DNA of 11,565 nucleotides. Source: Acidobacteriota bacterium (GTDB taxonomy: Bacteria > Acidobacteriota > Terriglobia > Terriglobales > Acidobacteriaceae). Position numbers and translations under genes: made by a program. Shown one piece after another: positions 6,319 to 11,565 of the stretch. The notes below the pieces were generated by a model. It ran no database searches. It was not told the DNA's origin and worked only from the letters and a program-made list of their open reading frames with translations. Location: NCBI GenBank assembly GCA_021841795.1, contig JAKCDN010000059.1, positions 1-11,565 on the forward strand. The letters are read 5' to 3'. Within the stretch, counting starts at the first letter, position 1, and each line of letters begins with the position of its first letter.

Positions 6319-7293
6319 TCACTGCCTGTCCTGTGAACCGTAGGCGGTTCCGGTCCCGGTTGGCGCTTCATTCTTGTCGGGCATCAGGCCCAGCCGGTGC
6401 GCCAGCGCCCACGTGACTGCTGCCGAAAGAATAAACCCGATCCCCGGCATCAGCACCAGCGTTCCCACCACCTTCATCGGCGTCTCCATGCCCGGACCGG
6501 CGTGGCGCAGGAAGAGAAATCCCATGCCCAGCAGCGTCATCACAACGCCGGCCTGCAGCGGCGTCAGCACACGGGCCACGGTGTTCGGCATGCGCTGGCC
6601 CTCATTCAGTGTCAGCGCCATCGGCGACGCCATCAGGAACCGCTGGCCTGCCTCCGTTCCCAGATACGCCGTCAGCTCCTGGCTCGTTCCGAATTTATCG
6701 ATGAGCCGGCCGTGGACTTCGCTTTGCTGTTTCAGCAGCCGGTTCCAGCGGCGACTTTGGACGAAAACGTAGATGATCCAGATAGTGGCCGTAAAAAAGC
6801 CCAGGATCGACAGAATCGGAATCAATAAGGCCACAATCTTGGTCGCAACAGGTTCAGATTCCTTGGCAGGCGCCAGGTCGGGCCACACCGCTCGCTCCAG
6901 CGCCTGATCGCGATGGCCGCGGTTGCTCTCCAGTCGGCTGAAGAGGTAAAACTCCGGGTTCTTGGCCACATCCGGATGGCTCTCGATGAACTGCGCCAGC
7001 TCGGGATTGTTCCGCTCCACATACTGCTGGTCGGCGAGCAGCGACGGATCGCGCGCCACCACGCTGGTAAGGACCGGGCTGAGCCGCAGCAGCTTCAAGA
7101 GCTGTTCCTGTGTCGCCGCCACATCCTGCTCGCTTGGCGCTTGCGCGGGTGCGCTCTGGGCTGTGTGGCGCGCCGGAGCCATGCCTGCTCTTGATGGGTT
7201 TTCGCTCTGCGCTCCGGCTGGCGGCACGCCGGCCAGGGCCAGGGCAACCACTGCGCTCAAAACCCAGGATTCCATACAATTGCGGATTTTCAT
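6319..7293 (-). CDS. Unrecognised exported membrane protein, first gene of the sigma operon
   Basis: I do not recognise a family. The 324-aa protein begins with a Sec-type signal peptide (residues 1-28, probable cleavage after AGA, before Gln29), then a low-complexity Ala/Pro-rich linker. A helical-looking region (57-120) follows, including NNPELAQFIESHPDVAKNPEF, a periplasmic-type segment of unknown role. A long hydrophobic segment lies at 151-178, a charged loop with RRWNRLLKQQ at 181-245, and two further hydrophobic segments at about 247-263 and 275-298. The short tail is hydrophilic. A strong ribosome site (GAGGAG, 6 nt before the ATG) supports the start. The gene leads the operon and its stop codon overlaps the ribosome site of the ECF sigma gene 9 nt downstream, so it may sense or respond to the same envelope signal. 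That role is inferred from position only. Confidence 0.85.
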   Translation of the reverse strand: MKIRNCMESWVLSAVVALALAGVPPAGAQSENPSRAGMAPARHTAQSAPAQAPSEQDVAATQEQLLKLLRLSPVLTSVVARDPSLLADQQYVERNNPELAQFIESHPDVAKNPEFYLFSRLESNRGHRDQALERAVWPDLAPAKESEPVATKIVALLIPILSILGFFTATIWIIYVFVQSRRWNRLLKQQSEVHGRLIDKFGTSQELTAYLGTEAGQRFLMASPMALTLNEGQRMPNTVARVLTPLQAGVVMTLLGMGFLFLRHAGPGMETPMKVVGTLVLMPGIGFILSAAVTWALAHRLGLMPDKNEAPTGTGTAYGSQDRQ

Positions 7294-7531
7294 CTCGATC
7301 TCCTCATCCCATCCGGTGCGCCCCGGAGCGTGTGTCTCGACGCATCTGCATAATGAACGTATGGACTGGCCGCGTGGTTAACACGTCCCTTCACCCAAAA
7401 AACACCGGCAGCCAACGGGGTTTAAAATTGAGATGGTCGCGGTGAACGGTGCCGTGCCAGAATCCATGCCCGCGCGCAGCGGCCCTCGTTGGCCTTCTGC
7501 GGCGGGCTATCGTGTGAAATCAGGGAAGGTA
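7294..7531. other. Divergent promoter region, sigma operon / purA
   Basis: These 238 nt separate two divergent transcription units and should contain both promoters. A TAAAAT hexamer at 7423-7428 could be a purA -10, but no matching -35 is seen. No recognisable ECF-type auto-promoter was found for the minus-strand operon. An ATG at 7433 in frame with purA would add 33 residues to PurA; it is considered leader because the family start is at 7532. The main feature is the hairpin at 7468-7507. Confidence 0.55.
7468..7507 (+). promoter_or_regulatory. Imperfect stem-loop in the purA leader
   Basis: Three complementary blocks nest around a 6-nt loop: GCCCGC/GCGGGC (7468-7473 with 7502-7507), GCAG/CTGC (7476-7479 with 7497-7500) and GGCC/GGCC (7481-7484 with 7491-7494). 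Together they give 14 base pairs with small internal loops. It ends 24 nt before the purA ATG and 15 nt before the ribosome site (AGGGAAGG, 7522-7529). It could affect translation or mRNA stability. It matches no riboswitch I know, and in GC-rich DNA such structure can arise by chance. Confidence 0.4.
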
Positions 7532-8848
7532 ATGCGAGCAAAAACGGCTGTGGTACTGGGTGCCCAATGGGGCGATGAAGGCAAAGGAAAGATCGTTGAC
7601 GTGCTGAGCGAGCGGTTCAACGCCGTGGCGCGCTATGCCGGTGGCCACAACGCGGGCCACACCGTCATCATTGGCGAGCACAAGTTTGTCCTGCAGCTGA
7701 TTCCCTGCGGCGTCCTCCGCCCCGGCTGCAAGGGCGTAATCGGCAATGGCGTCGTGCTCGACCCCATCTACTTCCTTGACGAAGTCGATCGTATCCGCAA
7801 AACCGGCCTCGACATCGACGGGCGCCTGTTCGTTTCCAACCGGGCCCAGGTCATCTTGCCCTACCACCGCATGATCGAGCTGGCCAGCGAAACCGCCCCC
7901 GGCCGGCAGAAAATCGGTACCACCAGCAAGGGCATTGGTCCTGCCTACGAAGACAAGATGGCGCGCAGCGGCCTGCGTATCGTGGACCTGCTCAATGCCT
8001 CGCTTCTCAAAACGCACATTGAGGCGGCCTGCGAAGAAAAGAACGCGATTGCCCGCGCCCTGTTCGGGACCGATCCACTCGATCCCTCCAAAATGTATGA
8101 GGAGTATGCCGCCGCCGCAGAGCGCATTCTGCCCTTGGTGGCCGATACCGGACGCCTGCTGCATGACATTCTCGCCCAGGGCGGCAGTGTAATGTTCGAA
8201 GGTGCCCAGGGCACCATGCTCGACATCGATCACGGCACCTATCCGTACGTGACCTCCTCCTCTGCCACCGCGGGCGGTGCGGCCACAGGAACCGGCGTGG
8301 GGCCTGCCAACATCGGCACCGTCATTTCGGTCACCAAGGCTTACGTGACCCGCGTCGGCGGCGGACCTTTCCCCACCGAAATTCACGATGCCGCCGGCGA
8401 TCATCTCCGCGCCCGCGGCCATGAGTATGGTGCCGTAACCGGCCGTCCCCGCCGCTGCGGCTGGCTCGATATGCCGTTGCTGCGCTACTCCAATCAGGTC
8501 AACAGCGCCCAGTGGCTGGTGGTCACCAAGCTCGATGTCCTCGATGAGATCGCCGAGATTCCCATCTGCACTGCCTATGAGATCGACGGTAAAATCAGCG
8601 ATGAAATTCCCGCCGACGTGCGCGGGCTCGAATCAATCAAGCCCATCTATACCACGCTCAAAGGCTGGCGTCAGTCCACTGAGGGCATTACCGAGTACGA
8701 AAAACTGCCCCAGGCGGCGCGCGACTATCTCGCCTTCCAGGAACGCGAGAGCGGCGCCAAAATCGGCATGATCTCCACCGGCCCCGATCGCGACCAGACC
8801 ATCGTTCTGCCCGAGTTCGCTGCCGCGCTCAAAACCATCTGCGCGTAG
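7532..8848 (+). CDS. purA: Adenylosuccinate synthetase
   Basis: Joins IMP and aspartate using GTP to form adenylosuccinate, the first committed step from IMP to AMP, in the cytosol. 438 aa, close to the usual 430. Signatures in order: GAQWGDEGKGK (10-20) with catalytic Asp15, GGHNAGHT (37-44) with His43, GTTSKGIGPAYEDK (129-142), FEGAQGTMLDID (222-233), YPYVTSS (237-243), TRVGGGPFPTE (273-283), RPRRCGWLD (305-313, arginine loop contacting IMP), TKLDVLD (332-338, guanine recognition) and STGPDRDQTI (415-424). ATG 7532 is chosen because MRAKTAVVLGAQWG is the standard N terminus and AGGGAAGG lies just upstream. The open frame extends 33 codons further up, without family similarity. It appears monocistronic, divergent from the sigma operon. 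Confidence 0.99.
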   Translation: MRAKTAVVLGAQWGDEGKGKIVDVLSERFNAVARYAGGHNAGHTVIIGEHKFVLQLIPCGVLRPGCKGVIGNGVVLDPIYFLDEVDRIRKTGLDIDGRLFVSNRAQVILPYHRMIELASETAPGRQKIGTTSKGIGPAYEDKMARSGLRIVDLLNASLLKTHIEAACEEKNAIARALFGTDPLDPSKMYEEYAAAAERILPLVADTGRLLHDILAQGGSVMFEGAQGTMLDIDHGTYPYVTSSSATAGGAATGTGVGPANIGTVISVTKAYVTRVGGGPFPTEIHDAAGDHLRARGHEYGAVTGRPRRCGWLDMPLLRYSNQVNSAQWLVVTKLDVLDEIAEIPICTAYEIDGKISDEIPADVRGLESIKPIYTTLKGWRQSTEGITEYEKLPQAARDYLAFQERESGAKIGMISTGPDRDQTIVLPEFAAALKTICA

Positions 8849-9041
8849 CCTTCAGAATGGCTGTAACCCGAAGCCGATGCCCTCTGCCGCCGGAATTGCC
8901 CGGAAGCCATGCGGCAGGGGTGCGCCTTCATCCGGCCCGCGTAAAAAACACGTGATGCCCTGGATGCGAAACACAGAGGGGTCTTTGCTTCCCGGACCCC
9001 CATCTTTCTCCACCCCGTGGAGAGCCTGAAAAAACTGAGAA

Positions 9042-9071
9042 TTGACGTTCCCGCAACGGCGGAGGTACAAT
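9042..9071 (+). promoter_or_regulatory. Sigma-70-type promoter for the TonB-dependent receptor
   Basis: TTGACG (9042-9047) matches the -35 consensus at five of six positions and TACAAT (9066-9071) matches the -10 at five of six, with an 18-nt spacer. This is the clearest promoter in the window. Transcription would start near 9078, giving an untranslated leader of about 172 nt before the receptor ATG. Confidence 0.65.
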
Positions 9072-9234
9072 TCGCGTCGTGTTAGAAATCGTTAACTGAA
9101 ACGGTGTACTGATTAACCGTGACGATCCACTGGTCTGCAGTTTCGGCTGCCGCAAGTTGGCTCCTGTAAGCAAGTAAGTAGGAAGAACCCAGCCATGGTC
9201 ACTGTGGCCAGAACCGGTTTTTCGTGCCCTAGCC

Positions 9235-9241
9235 GAGGAGG
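9235..9241 (+). promoter_or_regulatory. Strong ribosome binding site deciding the receptor start
   Basis: GAGGAGG lies 8 nt before the ATG at 9250. It is nearly ideal and fixes the start, which is directly followed by a signal peptide. Confidence 0.85.
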
Positions 9242-9249
9242 TAACTTCG

Positions 9250-11565
9250 ATGCAGTATTGCACCGCGGACGAGAGATTGAGGTATTGGCAGCTATCGGTT
9301 GTTGTTCTAATCGCGATTGCGTTCTGGCTCGTTCCCAGAGGCGCACACGCTCAAGCGTATGGTCAGATCAGCGGAACCGTCACAGACCCCAGTGGCGCAG
9401 TGATTCCACACGCAACTGTTCTAGCGACCGCAAGCCTGACAGGGCAACAAACCAGGACGACCGCCAATGGAGACGGTGAGTATACTTTTCCGTCCCTGAT
9501 GCCAACCGAATACACGATCATAGCCTCGGCGCAGGGCTTCCAGGCTTCCAGGCAATCTGGAATTGTTCTGCAGGCCAATCAGGCTGTGACCGCCAACATC
9601 AAGCTTCAACTTGGTTCCACCACGCAGACAGTCAATGTTTCCGGAGCCCCGCCGCAAATCAATACCACGAATGGAACGCTTTCGCAGGTCATTGACAATC
9701 AGCAGATTCTCGATTTCCCCCTCAACGGAAGAAATGCCGCTTCGCTGACCCTGCTGACTCCTGGCGTGGCGAATGCAACGAATGAGGGCTTCGGCATCAA
9801 CGAAGGAGACAGCAAAACATTTCCGTCGGCCGTAGTTACCAGCTCGGACGGCACGCTGCCCAATCAGGAGAACTATCTTCTGGACGGCGGCAACAATGTG
9901 GATGAAACAACCAACGCCAACGATCCATTCCCGTTCCCCGATGCGTTGCAGGAGTTCAGCGTGCAGACAACGGACTACAGCGCTGAGTTCGGCCAAAGCG
10001 CCGGAGCGGTTGTCAACATCGTCACCAAGGCGGGCACAAGCCAATTTCATGGCGACGGGTTTGAGTTTGTGCGTAATACCGCTTTCGACGCCAGGTCGTA
10101 TTTTTCGCCTACGGCGACAGTGCAGGATCTCAACCAATTTGGCGGCGTGGTCGGCGGGCCGGTCATCATCCCGCATCTCTCCCGCGGCAAGAGTACGCAG
10201 TTCTTTTTTGGCTATCAGCGTACTATCGACCATTTCGCCTCCAGTGAGGGATCGGCAACCGTGCCCACGGCCACCGAGGAAGGCCTCGTCGGTCAGCCCT
10301 ATGCCGACTTCGGCAATCTATGCGACAGCGCCCTCGGCAATTCCTTCAACGGCAACGGCGCCTGCGTAAATTCCGCGGGAGTCCCGGTTGCCTCCGAGCA
10401 GGTTACCAACCCCTTCACGAATCAGGCCTACGCCTACAATCGGATTCCATCGAGCGCCTTTGATCCGGCAGCGGTGGCCTTCGAAAAGTCGTTTCCAACC
10501 TTTTCCGGGACTGAGGCTCCGGGACAGATCGGCGGCATCGTCCACTATTTCCTGCCGACCGTCCAGGATTACAACGAATTCGTAGGCCGGGTGGATCACC
10601 AGTTTAGTGCCCACGATTCCATGTTTGCCCGGTATTACTACAACTATTTCAACGCGCCGAGCGTCTACAATCCGGCAAATCTGCTCGAATACCTGCCATT
10701 CGCCAATGACCGCTACCAGAATGCCGCGATCAACGAAACGCATATCTTTTCCCCGTCGATTGTTAACAACCTCGTGCTCAACTATCAGCGCGAATATTCC
10801 GGACGTGGCAACCCCGCGGGAAGCCCTTCGATCACTGCCTTCGGCGTGCAGAACGTCCATCAGTATGCATCCGCTGGACCGTATCTGAATGTGAACATCA
10901 CCGGCGGCTATTTCAGCGTGCAGTCCACCGCTGCGGCCATCTTCGGCCGCAATGACTACAACCTCAATGACGTGCTGAACTGGGTGAAGGGAAAGCACAG
11001 TTTTGCATTCGGCGGCCATGTGGAACTGAGCAAGTTTGACGCCACCAACGTGAACGCAGGCGACGGCAACTTCAGTTTTGCGCCGGCTGAGAACAGAATC
11101 GGTTCGACAACCTACAGCTACCCGAATGCGTTGGCCAACTTTCAGATGGGTTTTCTCTCGTCCTTTACTCAGGGCAACTATCAACTCGTCAACGACAGAG
11201 GTAATTTCCCGGGCATCTTCGCTCAGGATACCTGGAGGATTACCCCCCGGCTGACTCTTGACTACGGCGTGCGCTGGGAGATGTTCGAACCATGGGCCGA
11301 TCAGCGCAACAAGCAGACCTTCTTCAACCCTGCTCATTACATCGCGGATCAGGGCACTTCGCAATACGAGCTTTCAACCTCTGCCGGAACGCCCGGCCTG
11401 CCCGCTGGCATGGTGCTTTCCGGCGATCCGGGATATCCGCGCTATGGGCTGAACAGCCGATACGCGCATTTCATGCCGCGCCTGGGCTTTGCCTACGACG
11501 TCTTTGGCGATGGCAAGACAGCGATACGCGGCGGCTTTGGCGAGTTCTACCAGGACCGCATGCAA
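9250..11565 (+). CDS. Oar-like TonB-dependent outer-membrane receptor (3' end beyond window)
   Basis: Partial: 772 codons with no stop up to the window end; such proteins usually have about 1000-1200 residues. Residues 1-34 form a signal peptide (hydrophobic core SVVVLIAIAFWLV, cleavage after AHA). A carboxypeptidase-regulatory-like beta-sandwich follows at about 39-115 (QISGTVTDPSGAVIPHATV to YTIIASAQGFQ). The plug domain (about 130-260) contains DFPLNGRN (155-162) and YLLDGGNNVDE. GGPVIIP and STQFFFGYQ mark the start of the beta-barrel. Cys358 and Cys372 could form a disulfide in an outer loop. Barrel-like segments such as FVGRVDHQFSAHDSMFARYYY, broken here only by normal loops, continue to the end. 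Predicted to import a ligand, perhaps an oligosaccharide, with TonB/ExbBD energy. No SusD-like partner is visible, and none is usual for this acidobacterial type. No N-terminal STN signalling domain is present, so it is not a FecA-type transducer for the nearby sigma factor. Confidence 0.94.
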   Translation, partial: MQYCTADERLRYWQLSVVVLIAIAFWLVPRGAHAQAYGQISGTVTDPSGAVIPHATVLATASLTGQQTRTTANGDGEYTFPSLMPTEYTIIASAQGFQASRQSGIVLQANQAVTANIKLQLGSTTQTVNVSGAPPQINTTNGTLSQVIDNQQILDFPLNGRNAASLTLLTPGVANATNEGFGINEGDSKTFPSAVVTSSDGTLPNQENYLLDGGNNVDETTNANDPFPFPDALQEFSVQTTDYSAEFGQSAGAVVNIVTKAGTSQFHGDGFEFVRNTAFDARSYFSPTATVQDLNQFGGVVGGPVIIPHLSRGKSTQFFFGYQRTIDHFASSEGSATVPTATEEGLVGQPYADFGNLCDSALGNSFNGNGACVNSAGVPVASEQVTNPFTNQAYAYNRIPSSAFDPAAVAFEKSFPTFSGTEAPGQIGGIVHYFLPTVQDYNEFVGRVDHQFSAHDSMFARYYYNYFNAPSVYNPANLLEYLPFANDRYQNAAINETHIFSPSIVNNLVLNYQREYSGRGNPAGSPSITAFGVQNVHQYASAGPYLNVNITGGYFSVQSTAAAIFGRNDYNLNDVLNWVKGKHSFAFGGHVELSKFDATNVNAGDGNFSFAPAENRIGSTTYSYPNALANFQMGFLSSFTQGNYQLVNDRGNFPGIFAQDTWRITPRLTLDYGVRWEMFEPWADQRNKQTFFNPAHYIADQGTSQYELSTSAGTPGLPAGMVLSGDPGYPRYGLNSRYAHFMPRLGFAYDVFGDGKTAIRGGFGEFYQDRMQ

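Larger units (their letters stand above)
8849..9249. other. 401-nt gene-poor region between purA and the receptor gene
   Basis: The first part contains a 7-bp hairpin, CTGCCGC (8884-8890) with GCGGCAG (8911-8917), extendable by a G-U pair and two G-C pairs. It could mark the purA transcript end but has no T-tract. A tight hairpin TCTCCAC-ccc-GTGGAGA lies at 9007-9023, also without a T-tract. The right part holds the receptor promoter (9042-9071), a leader of about 170 nt and a strong ribosome site. A 72-codon minus-strand open frame (8852-9070, TTG start) runs through it; evidence that it is a gene is weak. Confidence 0.6.

Noticed and set aside
7520..8422. 300-aa minus-strand open frame
   Set aside because: Antisense to purA, which is unmistakable; Gly/Ala/Asp-rich shadow with no motif.
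9007..9023. Hairpin TCTCCAC-ccc-GTGGAGA as a terminator
   Set aside because: No T-tract on either strand, and it is about 160 nt past purA; left as unexplained structure only.
9421..11364. Two long minus-strand open frames (270 and 348 aa)
   Set aside because: Both are antisense to the receptor gene, whose plus frame has signal peptide, domain and plug motifs and no stop.
5680..11565. Idea that the ECF sigma pair and the TonB receptor form a FecIRA-type cell-surface signalling set
   Set aside because: The receptor lacks an STN signalling domain, the anti-sigma factor is the short ZAS type, not FecR-like, and purA lies between them with its own strand and promoter region.

Overview
The window looks like chromosomal DNA from a GC-rich Gram-negative bacterium, most probably an Acidobacteriota (Terriglobia-type) species. 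The best taxonomic hint is the large gene at the right end. It encodes an Oar-like TonB-dependent receptor with a signal peptide, an N-terminal carboxypeptidase-regulatory-like domain and an 'LNGRN' plug motif, a type greatly expanded in soil acidobacteria. A Tat-exported GH29 fucosidase with a divergent LacI-type regulator fits a saprophytic glycan-degrading lifestyle. The assignment is inference from gene style, not from a marker gene.

Layout, left to right. (1) folP (dihydropteroate synthase, +) is followed 43 nt later by a LarA-family nickel-pincer racemase/epimerase gene (+). (2) Convergent to larA lies an alpha-L-fucosidase (GH29, -), separated from it by a GC-rich perfect inverted repeat. 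Divergent from the fucosidase is a LacI-family regulator (+). The 166-nt region between them holds an operator-like palindrome centred on CG. (3) A three-gene minus-strand operon, read right to left, encodes an unrecognised exported three-TM membrane protein, an ECF sigma factor and a zinc-finger anti-sigma factor. The genes are 9 nt apart and then overlap by 7 nt. (4) purA (adenylosuccinate synthetase, +) is divergent from that operon and has a sizeable imperfect hairpin just before its ribosome site. (5) A 401-nt gene-poor region contains a near-consensus sigma-70-type promoter. (6) The TonB-dependent receptor follows and is cut by the window end after 772 codons with no stop.

How they may work together. 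folP (folate) and purA (purine) are housekeeping genes. The fucosidase and LacI regulator form a small glycan-use locus: exported fucosidase releases L-fucose and the regulator probably represses it through the shared intergenic palindrome. LarA may belong to the same theme, because non-phosphorylating L-fucose breakdown yields L-lactate, but its substrate cannot be read from sequence. The sigma/anti-sigma pair looks like an envelope-signal relay, with the unknown membrane protein as a candidate sensor or target. The receptor probably imports an oligosaccharide or similar ligand. No mobile element, CRISPR array, tRNA or rRNA was seen. The least-explained items are the three-TM protein heading the sigma operon, the Trp-rich loop of the anti-sigma factor and the purA leader hairpin.
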